Assembly (NCBI GenBank): GCA_000421085.1
Contig: ATWE01000026.1
Location: forward strand, 1-58,218
Length of the DNA: 58,218 nucleotides
Direction of reading: 5' to 3'
DNA from: Ensifer sp. USDA 6670
Lineage (GTDB): Bacteria > Pseudomonadota > Alphaproteobacteria > Rhizobiales > Rhizobiaceae
This document shows, piece after piece, positions 25,018 to 34,784 of the stretch; within the stretch, counting starts at the first letter, position 1, and each line of letters opens with the position of its first letter. Both the position numbers and the translations under genes were made by a program. Under the pieces are notes generated by a model. The model did not search any database. It was given only the letters and a program-made list of their open reading frames with translations, and was not told the DNA's origin.

Positions 25018-26726
25018 AAAAGCTGCTCATCGCCAATCGCGGTGAAATCGCCATCCGCATCGCCCGGGCCGCACGCGATTACGGCGCCGCCTCGGTCTCC
25101 ATTTATTCGGATGCCGATGCGGGTTCGCTCCATGTGGAGCTTGCCGACGAGGCCTATGGCCTCGGTCCTGGCCGCCCGGCGGAAACCTATCTAAACATCG
25201 AAAAAATACTCGAAATTGCCCGCCGGGCCGGCGCCGATGCTATCCATCCCGGTTATGGTTTCCTGTCCGAACGCGCCGAATTTGCGCAAGCAGTGATCGA
25301 CGTGGGCCTTACCTGGGTAGGCCCGTCCCCTGAGGTCATAAGAGCGCTCGGAGACAAGGTCGAGGCGAGGCGAATTGCGGCCAAGGTCGGGGCGCCTCTC
25401 GTCAAAGGTTCGGACGGCCCGCTCGCTTCGGCTGCCGAGGCAGTCGACTTCGCCAAGCAAGCGGGCCTGCCGCTCGCCATCAAGGCGGCCTTTGGAGGCG
25501 GTGGGCGCGGCATGAAGGTCGCACGGCGGCTGGACGAGGTCGGTGAGCTTTTCGATTCAGCCGTGCGCGAGGCGAAGGAAGCCTTCGGCCGCGGCGAATG
25601 CTATGCGGAGCAGTTCCTCGACCGGCCCCGCCACATAGAAGCGCAGGTCATCGCGGACAGCCACGGCAACATTGTCGTTCTGGGCACACGCGATTGCTCG
25701 CTGCAGCGCCGCAACCAGAAGCTCGTCGAAGAGGCTCCAGCCCCGTTCATCACCGCCGAACAGCGTGCGCGCATCCACGACTCCGCCCGCGCGATCTGCA
25801 CGGAAGCTGGCTATACCGGGGCAGGGACCGTGGAGTTCCTGTTATCGCAGAACGGGGTCATCTCGTTCCTCGAGGTGAATACACGGCTTCAAGTCGAGCA
25901 CCCGGTGACCGAAGAGACGACTGGCGTCGACATCGTCATCGAGCAATTGCGTATTGCCGACGGCCTTCCGCTCTCCGTCAGAGACACGCCCGAGCCGCGC
26001 GGGCATGCCTTCGAGTTCCGTATCAATGCCGAGGATCCGGGACGAGGGTTCCTCCCCACGCCGGGCCTTATCACCCGCTTCCGCGCCCCTGCAGGGCCTG
26101 GCGTGCGCATTGATGCCGGCGTCGAGGCCGGATCAGAGATTCCTGGCCTCTACGACTCCATGATGGCGAAGCTGATCGTCATAGGCGCCACCCGCGAGGA
26201 AGCGCTCCTCCGAGCTCGGAGGGCGCTGGCCGAGTTCCGCATCGAGGGGGTAGCCTCGGTGCTGCCTTTCCACCGAGCTGTGCTGGATGAGCGCGATTTC
26301 ACCGGCGAGGAGGGCTTCCGCGTCTTCACCAACTGGATCGAAACGGAGTTCCGCGGTGTGGAGCCTTCTCCCCGCGTCGATCCAGCAGAAAGTGGGCTGA
26401 TACGCAGCTTCATCGAGATCGACGGGAAGCGCCATGACATCGGCCTGCCGGCTGCGCTTTTTTCCGGTCTGGGCGCCGCCCCGCAGCTCGTGCAACAGGC
26501 TGCACCGTCTGTAAGCGACGGCGGCGTCACCGCGCCGATTCCTGGCACGTTGCAGCAATGGTTGGTCGATGACGGGGCGGAAGTCGCGGAAGGCGATGCT
26601 GTCGCCGTTATCGAAGCGATGAAGATGGAAACCCGCATCCTTGCACCGAAAGCTGGCCGGATCCGCATCAAGACCGAACCGGGCGCGGTCGTCAGCCTCG
26701 CAGCGGAACTGGCGACGATTAGCTGA
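25014..26726 (+). CDS. Biotin carboxylase fused to biotin carboxyl carrier domain
   Basis: 570-residue acyl-CoA carboxylase alpha-type chain. The N-terminal biotin-carboxylase domain starts [18 protein letters not shown], has ATP-grasp [12 protein letters not shown] and catalytic [16 protein letters not shown]-terminal lipoyl/biotinyl domain has biotin lysine K537 in EAMKMET. No dedicated acyl-CoA carboxyltransferase is adjacent; the neighbour is KipI-KipA. The set KipI+KipA+BC+BCCP contains the same domains as urea carboxylase but split over two proteins. The ATG overlaps the pxpBC stop, so it is translationally coupled. Substrate unknown; AccC/AccB-like genes beside pxpABC occur in other bacteria. 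Confidence 0.88.
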   Translation: MKKLLIANRGEIAIRIARAARDYGAASVSIYSDADAGSLHVELADEAYGLGPGRPAETYLNIEKILEIARRAGADAIHPGYGFLSERAEFAQAVIDVGLTWVGPSPEVIRALGDKVEARRIAAKVGAPLVKGSDGPLASAAEAVDFAKQAGLPLAIKAAFGGGGRGMKVARRLDEVGELFDSAVREAKEAFGRGECYAEQFLDRPRHIEAQVIADSHGNIVVLGTRDCSLQRRNQKLVEEAPAPFITAEQRARIHDSARAICTEAGYTGAGTVEFLLSQNGVISFLEVNTRLQVEHPVTEETTGVDIVIEQLRIADGLPLSVRDTPEPRGHAFEFRINAEDPGRGFLPTPGLITRFRAPAGPGVRIDAGVEAGSEIPGLYDSMMAKLIVIGATREEALLRARRALAEFRIEGVASVLPFHRAVLDERDFTGEEGFRVFTNWIETEFRGVEPSPRVDPAESGLIRSFIEIDGKRHDIGLPAALFSGLGAAPQLVQQAAPSVSDGGVTAPIPGTLQQWLVDDGAEVAEGDAVAVIEAMKMETRILAPKAGRIRIKTEPGAVVSLAAELATIS

Positions 26727-26832
26727 TGCTCCAGCAAACCCGCAGGCGCCGGATAAGCGACATTGCTTCAACAGTGCGGGCTAGATCGAGAGATGCCCAT
26801 AGCCACGGATGGTAAACGCGTGTGAGGAGCCT

Positions 26833-27558
26833 ATGACAGCGGTGGAAGAAGACGCTGAGCCGCTTAGCGCAAAAGTCGCGGCACGGATCAGGACAATGCT
26901 GGTTGAGGGTCGGTTTGCTCCGGGCGAGAAGCTCTACGAGCTGGAGATAGCCACCGAGCTCGAGATTTCGCGCAATACGCTTCGAGAGGTCTTCCGACTG
27001 TTGACCAGCCAAGGTCTACTCACGCACATTCCTAATCGCGGCGTTTTCGTCGCCGCTCCCGACGAAGCTATGGTCATGGACATCTATCGCGTGCGGGGCG
27101 TCATACAGAAGGCCGCAGTCAGTGCTGCAAGTCCGGGCCATCCAGTGCTGGCGCGCATGGGCGCGCTCGCGAATGAGGCCGACGCCGCCAGGAAGGCTGG
27201 TGACTGGAAGCGGGCGGGAGCCATCAATTGGGAATTCCATCGTGCGATGGTGGAGCTATGCGATAGCCCGAAGCTGAGCGTGTGTTTCGATCAGGTCCTG
27301 GCAGAACTCCGGCTGGTATTTCACCAATTGGAAGACACGGCCCATCTGCATCAACTCTCTATCGAGAGGAACACGTCCCTCATTGCCTTGCTTCAAGTGG
27401 GAAACATAGCGGAAGCGACGCATCAACTGGAGGCGGATCTTCTCAAATCGGAGAGAGCAGTTCTCGCGGCTTTACAGCGCAGAAAGAGCGGCAAAAGGAG
27501 TGAGAGAGCTTGCCTAGACTCCATAGGTTGTTCTTCCACGAGGACCGCACAATTATGA
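26833..27558 (+). CDS. GntR family regulator, FCD (FadR-C) subfamily
   Basis: 241-residue regulator. The winged HTH covers residues 10-80 (LSAKVAARIRTMLVEGRFAPGEKL, then LEISRNTLREVFRLLTSQGLLTHIPNRGVFVA). The all-helical FCD ligand domain has RVRGVIQKAAV, EFHRAMVELCDSPKLS and HQLSIERNTSLIALLQ. The ATG at 26833 follows GAGGAG; the frame is open from 26809. It sits between the 5-oxoprolinase genes and glcDEF and could control either. GlcC, the glycolate regulator, belongs to this subfamily. Confidence 0.9.
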   Translation: MTAVEEDAEPLSAKVAARIRTMLVEGRFAPGEKLYELEIATELEISRNTLREVFRLLTSQGLLTHIPNRGVFVAAPDEAMVMDIYRVRGVIQKAAVSAASPGHPVLARMGALANEADAARKAGDWKRAGAINWEFHRAMVELCDSPKLSVCFDQVLAELRLVFHQLEDTAHLHQLSIERNTSLIALLQVGNIAEATHQLEADLLKSERAVLAALQRRKSGKRSERACLDSIGCSSTRTAQL

Positions 27559-27667
27559 CTGTTCTCCGACATAAAGCTCGTTGTAGGCCCGCGTTCATGG
27601 CGATGGCGCATACGACTGGGCGAAGACATCCCATCTCTCTCCTAAAGATCACGGGGCAGAAGCCATC

Positions 27668-29125
27668 ATGTCAACCATAGCCATGCCCGAACCGGATGTT
27701 GGGATACTTGCGAGAGCGCCTCAAATCATAGCGGCGCTTGAGTCAGTGCTGTCGGCGGGGACTGTCATTTCTAGCCCGGAGGAAACACGGGCCTATGAAT
27801 GCGACGCGCTGACCGCGTATCGCTGTCCGCCTCTTGCAGTTGTGCTGCCGCGCACAACCGAGGAAGTGGCGACTGCCATGCGCGTCTGCCATGAGTTGCG
27901 CGTACCCGTCGTACCCCGTGGAGCAGGGACATCGCTTGCCGGTGGCGCTTTGCCGACCGCGGACAGCGTGATCATCGGCACCATGCGTTTGCGCGAAATA
28001 CTCGAGGTCGACACCGCCAACCGCTACATTCGTGTGCAGACGGGCATAACGAACCTCGCCGTCAGCGCCGAACTTGAAGCCGAGGGCTTCTTCTACGCGC
28101 CTGATCCCTCCTCTCAGCTTGCCTGCACCATTGCCGGCAACATCGCGATGAATTCGGGCGGAGCGCACTGCCTCAAATATGGAGTTACGACGAATAACCT
28201 GATGGGCGTCCGGATCGTCATGGCAACGGGCGACATCGTCGAGCTTGGCGGCCCGCTCCTGGGTACCTCGGGGCTTGACCTCATTGGTTTGATCTGCGGA
28301 TCGGAGGGCCAGCTCGCCATTGTTACCGAAGCAACGCTCCGGATCGTGCCGAAGCCTGAAGGCGCGCGGCCTGTACTGATTGGGTTCGACAGCGCCGAAA
28401 CGGCTGGTGAGTGCGTAGGAGGAATTATTCGATCGGGTCTGCTGCCTGTCGCGATCGAATATATGGACGACGTTTGCCTGCGTGCCGTCGAAGCCTTCGT
28501 CAAAACGGGCTATCCGAATTGCGCAGCCGTACTGATTGTAGAGGTTGAAGGCTCCGAGGCAGAAATCGACCATCAAATCGCGCGCATCCGTTTGATCGCC
28601 GAGGAGCTGAATCCGGTGGAGTTCCGCGCCAGCCGAACTGCCGAGGAAAGCCTGGCGATCTGGAAGGGGCGAAAATCGGCATTCGGGGCGATGGGCCGGC
28701 TCGGCGATTACCTGTGTCTCGACGGAACCGTGCCCGTCTCGAAGCTCCCCCATACGCTTAAGCGTATTGGCGAGCTGTCGAAAGCTTACGGCTTGGAGGT
28801 CGCCAATGTTTTCCATGCAGGCGATGGCAACATGCACCCGCTGATCCTGTTCAACGCGAACGCGCCCGGTGAGCTTGAGCGAGCCGAAGAATTCGGTGCC
28901 GACATTCTGCGGCTTTGCGTCGACGCAGGAGGCTGCCTGACCGGCGAGCATGGCGTCGGAATCGAGAAGCGCGACCTCATGACGAAACAATATACGGCCG
29001 ATGACCTGGCCATTCAGATGGAAATCAAGAGCGTCTTCGATCCCGCCTGGTTGCTCAATCCAGCCAAGGTCTTCCCACTCGAAGTCAGTCAGCCGCATCG
29101 TGAAGCAGCGGCGAGATGCCCATGA
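27668..29125 (+). CDS. glcD: Glycolate oxidase, FAD subunit GlcD
   Basis: 485-residue FAD-linked 2-hydroxyacid dehydrogenase. The PCMH FAD fold has VVPRGAGTSLAGGALPTADSVI, and YAPDPSSQLACTIAGNIAMNSGGAHCLKYG. The C-terminal domain has NVFHAGDGNMHPLILF and GEHGVGIEKRDLM. With GlcE and GlcF it oxidises glycolate to glyoxylate and passes electrons to the respiratory chain at the membrane. It overlaps glcE by ten bases. The glyoxylate made would feed the bhc genes directly downstream. Confidence 0.93.
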   Translation: MSTIAMPEPDVGILARAPQIIAALESVLSAGTVISSPEETRAYECDALTAYRCPPLAVVLPRTTEEVATAMRVCHELRVPVVPRGAGTSLAGGALPTADSVIIGTMRLREILEVDTANRYIRVQTGITNLAVSAELEAEGFFYAPDPSSQLACTIAGNIAMNSGGAHCLKYGVTTNNLMGVRIVMATGDIVELGGPLLGTSGLDLIGLICGSEGQLAIVTEATLRIVPKPEGARPVLIGFDSAETAGECVGGIIRSGLLPVAIEYMDDVCLRAVEAFVKTGYPNCAAVLIVEVEGSEAEIDHQIARIRLIAEELNPVEFRASRTAEESLAIWKGRKSAFGAMGRLGDYLCLDGTVPVSKLPHTLKRIGELSKAYGLEVANVFHAGDGNMHPLILFNANAPGELERAEEFGADILRLCVDAGGCLTGEHGVGIEKRDLMTKQYTADDLAIQMEIKSVFDPAWLLNPAKVFPLEVSQPHREAAARCP

Positions 29126-30279
29126 CATTCACTGACAAACAAACCAACAACGCGGCGGCAGCCGTTTCCCCGACCAGCGAAGCGGAACTGGCTGGTTTCA
29201 TTGCCGAGCGCCATGCACGGGCCGCACCCATACGTGTCGTCGGCGGAAGCACCCGTTTCCAATCGGAGGCCATCGCGGCTGATCAGACCCTCACCTCACG
29301 ACGTCTTAGCGGCATCGTGACCTATGAGCCCGGTGCCCTGACGCTGATTGCGCGCGCAGGAACGCCTATCGAGGAAATCGAGGCAGCAGTTGCGGCCGAG
29401 GGCCAGGCGTTCGCATTCGAACCGATGGACCATAGAAAGGTGCTCAACACGAAGGGATTTCCGACAGTTGGTGGCATGGTTTCCGCCAACATCTCCGGCC
29501 CGCGCCGAATACATGCGGGTGCTTGTAGGGACCATCTCCTTGGCGTGCGGTTCGTCGATGGCAGAGGGCGAGTCATCAAGAATGGTGGCAGGGTGATGAA
29601 GAACGTCACTGGGCTGGACCTTGGTAAACTGCTCTGCGGCTCTCACGGAACCCTTGGCGTGTTGACCGAGGTGGCGCTGAAAACGTTGCCTGTCGCGGAA
29701 AGCCAACAGACGCTGGCCTTTCATGACATTTCGGTGGAAGCGGCAATCGAAATCTTTGCGACGGCACTCGCCACGCCCTTCGAGGTGTCTGGCACCGCCT
29801 TTCGGTCCGGCACCGCCTGGCTCAGGATAGAGGGGCTTTCCCCGCAGGTCGACTATCGTCGCGAGCGGTTGTCCGCCCTCTTCCGCGATCGAGAGATCGA
29901 CATAGTAAACGAGACTGACAGCCGGATGCTCTGGCGTGGATTGCGCGATCTGCACCACTTCGCCGGCTCGAATGTACCGCTTTGGCGGATTCTGGTTAAG
30001 GCGAGCGAAGCTCCGGCAGTTGTGGCCCGTTTGAATGCACTCGGCGGGGACGTGTCGCTGGATTGGGGTGGCGGATTGATTTGGTTTGAGAGTAGTGCCA
30101 ATGGCTCTGCGGTCCGGAATGCAGCCGGTAGAGGGCAAGCTATGCTGCTGCGCCGTGGCACGCTGCCGAACAGTGACAGTTTTCCCCCCGAAGGAGCCTC
30201 TATAGCTCGGCTCTCAGCTGCATTGCGCCAGACTTTTGATCCCGCCGGAATTCTCAACCCCGGACTGATGGATAAATGA
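29116..30279 (+). CDS. glcE: Glycolate oxidase subunit GlcE
   Basis: 387-residue FAD-binding subunit. The reduced PCMH domain has VVGGSTRFQ and GALTLIARAGTPIEEIEAAVAAEGQ. FEPMDHRKVLN, TVGGMVSANISGPRRIHAGACRDHLLGVRFVDG and NVTGLDLGKLLCGSHGTLGVLTEV are hallmarks of GlcE. It begins inside glcD and ends one base before glcF, so the trio is tightly coupled. Length is normal for the family. Confidence 0.93.
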   Translation: MPMTFTDKQTNNAAAAVSPTSEAELAGFIAERHARAAPIRVVGGSTRFQSEAIAADQTLTSRRLSGIVTYEPGALTLIARAGTPIEEIEAAVAAEGQAFAFEPMDHRKVLNTKGFPTVGGMVSANISGPRRIHAGACRDHLLGVRFVDGRGRVIKNGGRVMKNVTGLDLGKLLCGSHGTLGVLTEVALKTLPVAESQQTLAFHDISVEAAIEIFATALATPFEVSGTAFRSGTAWLRIEGLSPQVDYRRERLSALFRDREIDIVNETDSRMLWRGLRDLHHFAGSNVPLWRILVKASEAPAVVARLNALGGDVSLDWGGGLIWFESSANGSAVRNAAGRGQAMLLRRGTLPNSDSFPPEGASIARLSAALRQTFDPAGILNPGLMDK

Positions 30280-30280
30280 G

Positions 30281-31636
30281 ATGCAGACAAACTTCACCGA
30301 GACACAGCTCGCTGATTCTGCCACGAGACGTTCGAACGCGATATTGCGATCTTGCGTCCATTGCGGCTTCTGCACAGCGACCTGCCCGACATACAAGGTG
30401 CTTGGGGACGAGCTCGATAGTCCGCGTGGTCGCATCTATTTGATCAAGGACATGTTGGAAAACAACAAGGTCCCTGACGAGCAAACAGTAACGCATATCG
30501 ACCGCTGCCTCAGTTGTCTGAGCTGCATGACGACCTGCCCCTCGGGTGTTCATTACATGCATCTGATCGATCATGCGCGCGAGTATATCGAGAAGACCTA
30601 CAAACGCCGGTGGGATGAACGAGCCCTGCGTTGGCTGTTGGCAAAAATTCTGCCGTATCCCGGCCGGTTTCGGCTGGCGCTGATCGGTGCCAAATTGGCC
30701 CGCCCCTTCAGGAAACTGCTCCCGGACCCTCGCCTGCGGGCCATGTTGGAGATGGCACCCGATCGTATTCCGCCGGCCAGTGAGAATGACAGACCTCAAA
30801 ACTTTCCGGCGATCGGTTCGCGACGCAAGCGCGTTGCCCTGCTCATTGGCTGTGCGCAGCGTGCTCTGAACACGGATATCAACGATGCCACGATCAGGCT
30901 GCTACGCCGCCATGGCTGCGAGGTGGTAGTGCCGAAGGGCATCGGCTGCTGTGGTGCCCTGACGCACCACATGGGCAAGGTGGAAGAAAGCCATGCAATG
31001 GCCAGGGCGAACATTCGTGCGATTATCCGCGAACTCGATGGTGAAGGCCTGGATGCGGTGGTCGTCAACACGTCGGGGTGCGGGACCACGGTAAAGGATT
31101 ATGCCCATATGTTGCGAGACGATCCGGTCGCCGACGACGCAGCTCGTGTGGCGACACTCGCAAAAGATATAACCGAAATCATGTCCGAACTCGGGTTGAA
31201 CGACCCATTCCATGCTGCGCCGCTGCGCGTGGCTTATCATGCTGCTTGTTCGCTGCAGCACGGCCAGCAGATTCGTTCCGCCCCGAAAGACCTGCTTCGG
31301 GCGGCAGGCTTCGAAGTCGTGGAGCCTCGTGACAGTCATATCTGCTGTGGATCTGCTGGGACCTACAATCTCATGCAGCCGGCGATATCTTCTGAACTCA
31401 AGGCTCGGAAATTAGCGACGATCGAAGCTACCCACCCTGAGGTGATCAGTGCCGGCAACATTGGCTGTATGATGCAGATCGGCTCCGGGACCAAGATACC
31501 TCTTGTTCACACCGTCGAATTGCTCGACTGGGCCACAGGAGGGCCGAAACCTCGTAGCATCGCCACCGCTCTACGATGGAAACGCGAGGAGAAACAAGTT
31601 TTTGGTATTGAGGATTTCCGGCTAGGGCGCCCCTAA
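30281..31636 (+). CDS. glcF: Glycolate oxidase iron-sulfur subunit GlcF
   Basis: 451-residue iron-sulfur protein. Two [4Fe-4S] motifs have C25/C28/C31/C35 (CVHCGFCTATCP) and C76/C79/C82/C86 (CLSCLSCMTTCP). The C-terminal half has two CCG-type domains (GIGCCGALTHHMG and HICCGSAGTYNL), as in GlcF, LldE and HdrB. It relays electrons from GlcDE to quinone. Its 3' end overlaps the convergent regulator gene by 15 bases, so there is no room for a terminator. Confidence 0.93.
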   Translation: MQTNFTETQLADSATRRSNAILRSCVHCGFCTATCPTYKVLGDELDSPRGRIYLIKDMLENNKVPDEQTVTHIDRCLSCLSCMTTCPSGVHYMHLIDHAREYIEKTYKRRWDERALRWLLAKILPYPGRFRLALIGAKLARPFRKLLPDPRLRAMLEMAPDRIPPASENDRPQNFPAIGSRRKRVALLIGCAQRALNTDINDATIRLLRRHGCEVVVPKGIGCCGALTHHMGKVEESHAMARANIRAIIRELDGEGLDAVVVNTSGCGTTVKDYAHMLRDDPVADDAARVATLAKDITEIMSELGLNDPFHAAPLRVAYHAACSLQHGQQIRSAPKDLLRAAGFEVVEPRDSHICCGSAGTYNLMQPAISSELKARKLATIEATHPEVISAGNIGCMMQIGSGTKIPLVHTVELLDWATGGPKPRSIATALRWKREEKQVFGIEDFRLGRP

Positions 31637-32431
31637 ACGCCGCGAAACCTTCATCGCAGCATTCCTTACTCGTTCTCCGAGTTTCTGCACTTGTCTGTCG
31701 GGCATTCTATGGGTTGGGCCGGAAACGGAAATGCCCGCCACCGCTTCGCCGTGCACATTCAAAATAGGGGCTGCAACACAACGCATTCCCCTAGTTCGCT
31801 CCTCATCGTCGAACGCATAGCCTCGGTCTCTTGTGACGCGCAGTTCTTCCTCCAATTGAGCGATCGATCGAACCGTATTTTCGGTGAAGCTCTCCAAAGT
31901 GCTCTTCTTAAAAAGTGAAGTTAGGCGGCTGTCGTCATATGTGCTGAGCAACGCCTTTCCAATTCCCGAGGCATGCAGGGGAGACAGTGTCCCTGGCGGG
32001 AAGAATGCCCTGATCGATTCGTGCGTTTCGACTTGGCTGATGAATAGGACATGGCCGTCCTTCTCGATCCCGAGATTCGAGGTTTCTCCTGTCTCCAGCA
32101 TCAACTCCCGCATGATCGGGCGGCTGCGTTCGACGACGTTGGTACGACGAAGAAACGCGGAGCCGAGCCGATAGGCCTCGGGGCCGATGTGCCAAACCTG
32201 CCGATCGGGGCTGATCTCGACGAATTCACGACGTTCCAGCGTCGAGAGTACCCGATGCATCGTGGCGGCCGACTGACCGAGATGGGCGGCAAGTTCCGAT
32301 AACGTCAGTCCCTCGGGCGAGGCCAAAGCCTCCAGCACGTCCAAAGCGCGATCGAGGGACTGAATCACGCTCGGGGACTCCGGAGCATTAAATGCTTTCG
32401 GACGACCTCTTCGCCGCTTAACCACCTGCAT
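31622..32431 (-). CDS. bhcR: IclR family regulator, BhcR-like
   Basis: 269-residue IclR regulator. The winged HTH reads ALDVLEALASPEGLTLSELAAHLGQSAATMHRVLSTLERREFV. A GAF-like effector domain follows (ETSNLGIEKDGHVLFISQVETH, PLHASGIGKALLS, and GMRCVAAPILNVHGEAVAGISVSGPTHRM). Divergent placement from bhcABCD with two palindromes in the gap matches BhcR of Paracoccus, which senses glyoxylate and controls this cycle. The name rests on synteny; the family is certain. Confidence 0.85.
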   Translation of the reverse strand: MQVVKRRRGRPKAFNAPESPSVIQSLDRALDVLEALASPEGLTLSELAAHLGQSAATMHRVLSTLERREFVEISPDRQVWHIGPEAYRLGSAFLRRTNVVERSRPIMRELMLETGETSNLGIEKDGHVLFISQVETHESIRAFFPPGTLSPLHASGIGKALLSTYDDSRLTSLFKKSTLESFTENTVRSIAQLEEELRVTRDRGYAFDDEERTRGMRCVAAPILNVHGEAVAGISVSGPTHRMPDRQVQKLGERVRNAAMKVSRRLGAP

Positions 32432-32474
32432 TTTTGCACCTCACCAATGTCATCACCATCATTCAATGGCACTC

Positions 32475-32493
32475 GTGAAAAATCAATTCTCAC
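32475..32493. promoter_or_regulatory. Imperfect palindrome in the bhcR-bhcA gap (operator candidate 1)
   Basis: GTGAAAAATCAATTCTCAC has arms GTGAxAAxT matching at seven of nine paired positions around a central C. It lies 44 bases from the bhcR start and is a candidate IclR-family site for autoregulation. Confidence 0.5.
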
Positions 32494-32546
32494 AATGAAA
32501 AATTCTAAGGTCCTGATTTTTTTTCGTAAGTCAGTCTACATATCAT

Positions 32547-32565
32547 TTTGAAAAACAGTTTCAAA
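32547..32565. promoter_or_regulatory. TTTGAAA-N5-TTTCAAA palindrome (operator candidate 2)
   Basis: Perfect 7-base arms TTTGAAA and TTTCAAA around AACAG, 61 bases before the bhcA ATG. It is a second candidate BhcR site, placed where it could act on the bhcA promoter. The local sequence is strikingly AT-rich against its neighbours. Confidence 0.55.
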
Positions 32566-32625
32566 AAAATTTACCCTAAACCGCCGCCGTGTTACCACTC
32601 TTTCCAGCTCTAGGAGGACGCCCCA

Positions 32626-33819
32626 ATGTACCTGCAAAACCCGGTGTTCATTCCAGGTCCGACCAATATGCCCGAGGTGCTCCGTAAGGCGTCGGATATG
32701 CCGACCATCGACCATCGCTCGCCCTTGTTCGGAGAGATTTTGCGGCCCGCTCTCGCAGGCGTAAAAAAGGTCGTGAAGTCGCAATCAGCCTCGATTTTCG
32801 TTTTCCCTGCCACGGGCACCGGTGGATGGGAGACGGCGATCACAAACACCCTCAGTCCCGGCGACCGCGTTCTCGTGGCTCGCTATGGAATGTTCAGCCA
32901 TCGCTGGATAGACATGTGCCAGAGGCATGGTCTCGACGTTAGTGTCATCGAGACACCGTGGGGCAGCGGCGCCCCGGTCGATCGTTATGAGGAAATGCTG
33001 ACCGCGGACAAGGCGCACCAGATTAAGGCCGTCCTGGTCACGCACAACGAGACCGCAACGGGCGTCAAGTCGGATATCGCCGCGGTTCGCAGCGCCCTCG
33101 ATGCAGCTCGCCACCCGGCCATGCTGTTCGTCGACGGCGTCAGCTCCATTGCTTCAATGGAGTTTCGCATGGACGATTGGGGCGTCGACGTTGCTGTGAC
33201 CGGCTCGCAGAAAGGCTTCATGCTGCCTGCCGGGCTTGCGATCACCGCATTCTCTCCCAAGGCCTTGGCGGCGCTCGAAACGGCGAAGCTGCCGCGCACT
33301 TTCTTCGATGTTCGCGATATGTCGAAGAGCTATGAGAACAATGCCTACCCCTATACCCCGGCCGTCGGCCTGCTGAACGGCCTGAAGGTCTCGACGGAGA
33401 TGCTGCTGGCGGAAGGCCTTGAGAACGTATTCGCACGCCACAACCGAATAGCAACGGGAATCCGTGCGGCCGTGCGTGCCTGGGGTCTTGAGCTCTGCGC
33501 GATGAGCGAGGACCTTTACTCGGACACGGTCAGCGCAATTCGAACCCCTGACGGCTTCGACGCTACGTCCGTCGTTACCCATGCGGCGAAGAAATATGAT
33601 GTCGCCTTCGGTGTTGGGCTGGGAGAGGTCGCCGGCAAGGTGTTCCGCATCGGGCATCTCGGCAGCCTGACCGACGTGATGGCCCTTTCCGGCATAGCGA
33701 CGGCCGAGATGGTCATGGCGGATCTCGGCCTCTCCATCAAGCTCGGTTCGGGGGTTGCCGCCGCCCAGGACTATTACCGCAACAACCAAGTTTCAGCGGG
33801 CAGGGGTGAGAGGCTATGA
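32626..33819 (+). CDS. bhcA: Aspartate-glyoxylate aminotransferase BhcA
   Basis: 397-residue class V aminotransferase of the serine/alanine-glyoxylate type, with PLP lysine K196 in TGSQKGFMLPAG and the FVDGVSSIASMEF loop holding the PLP aspartate D170. In the beta-hydroxyaspartate cycle it transaminates glyoxylate with L-aspartate to give glycine and oxaloacetate. The start has TAGGAGGAC nine bases upstream. The stop overlaps the bhcB ATG (ATGA). Alone it could be a serine-glyoxylate transaminase. The name depends on the complete bhcBCD set downstream. Confidence 0.92.
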   Translation: MYLQNPVFIPGPTNMPEVLRKASDMPTIDHRSPLFGEILRPALAGVKKVVKSQSASIFVFPATGTGGWETAITNTLSPGDRVLVARYGMFSHRWIDMCQRHGLDVSVIETPWGSGAPVDRYEEMLTADKAHQIKAVLVTHNETATGVKSDIAAVRSALDAARHPAMLFVDGVSSIASMEFRMDDWGVDVAVTGSQKGFMLPAGLAITAFSPKALAALETAKLPRTFFDVRDMSKSYENNAYPYTPAVGLLNGLKVSTEMLLAEGLENVFARHNRIATGIRAAVRAWGLELCAMSEDLYSDTVSAIRTPDGFDATSVVTHAAKKYDVAFGVGLGEVAGKVFRIGHLGSLTDVMALSGIATAEMVMADLGLSIKLGSGVAAAQDYYRNNQVSAGRGERL

Positions 33820-34769
33820 CGATTTATATCCCGACGCTTTCCGACATGAATGCAGCACATGCGCGGATCAACCCGCACATTCATCGCACGCCGGTTCTCA
33901 CCTCGCGCTTCATCAACTCCCTTGTTGGGGCGGAGCTCTTCTTTAAGTGTGAGAACCTGCAGAAGGCCGGTGCCTTCAAGGCTCGTGGCGCGGCGAACGC
34001 AGTTTTCGGGCTCAGCGACGAGCAGGCGGCAAAGGGTGTCGCCACCCATTCCTCGGGCAACCATGGGACCTGTCTCGCCTATGCGGCGGGACGGCGCGGA
34101 ATACCTTGTACCGTCGTCATGCCCCGTACCGCGCCGCAAGCGAAGAAAGATGCTGTCCGCGGTTACGGCGCCAAAGTTGTCGAGTGTGAGCCGTCGACAT
34201 CTTCCCGCGAAGCGGTCTTTGCCGAAGTCGTCGCTGCGACAGGTGCGGAATTCGTGCATCCCTATAACGATCCGCGCGTCATCGCTGGTCAGGCAACCTG
34301 TTCGAAAGAACTGATCGAACAGGTCACCGGACTCCAAGCGGTGATTGCTCCGATTGGCGGCGGCGGCATGGTTTCGGGGACCTGCCTCACGCTGTCGAAC
34401 TTGGCGCCGCATATCAAAATCTATGCAGCCGAGCCGGAGCAGGCGGATGATGCCTACCGGAGCTTCAAAGCCGGGCACATCATCGCCGACGACGCACCAG
34501 TTACTGTGGCTGACGGCCTGAAGGTACCTCTCAAGGATTTGACGTGGCACTTCGTCCGGAACCACGTCACCGACGTCCTAACGGCCTCGGAGGAAGAGAT
34601 CGTCGACGCGATGAAGCTCATCTGGAAGCGGATGAAGATCGTCATGGAGCCCTCCAGTGCCGTGCCGGTGGCGACCATCTTGAAGAACAAGGATCTGTTC
34701 GCCGGCAAGCGTATCGGCGTCATCATCACCGGCGGCAACGTCGACCTTGACAAGTTGCCTTGGCAATAA
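33816..34769 (+). CDS. bhcB: beta-Hydroxyaspartate dehydratase BhcB
   Basis: 317-residue fold-type II PLP enzyme like serine/threonine dehydratase, with PLP lysine K55 in AGAFKARGA, SSGNHG loop, GGGGMVSG loop and final GGNVDLD. In the cycle it dehydrates erythro-3-hydroxyaspartate to iminosuccinate. Translation is coupled to bhcA by a four-base overlap. It is a different branch from the dehydratase at 13711. Confidence 0.92.
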   Translation: MTIYIPTLSDMNAAHARINPHIHRTPVLTSRFINSLVGAELFFKCENLQKAGAFKARGAANAVFGLSDEQAAKGVATHSSGNHGTCLAYAAGRRGIPCTVVMPRTAPQAKKDAVRGYGAKVVECEPSTSSREAVFAEVVAATGAEFVHPYNDPRVIAGQATCSKELIEQVTGLQAVIAPIGGGGMVSGTCLTLSNLAPHIKIYAAEPEQADDAYRSFKAGHIIADDAPVTVADGLKVPLKDLTWHFVRNHVTDVLTASEEEIVDAMKLIWKRMKIVMEPSSAVPVATILKNKDLFAGKRIGVIITGGNVDLDKLPWQ

Positions 34770-34784
34770 GGGAGAGAAAGAGAG

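Noticed and set aside
27743..29128. 461-residue open frame on the minus strand opposite glcD
   Set aside because: It is antisense to a clear GlcD and lacks any family motif. High-GC codon structure leaves such mirror frames open.
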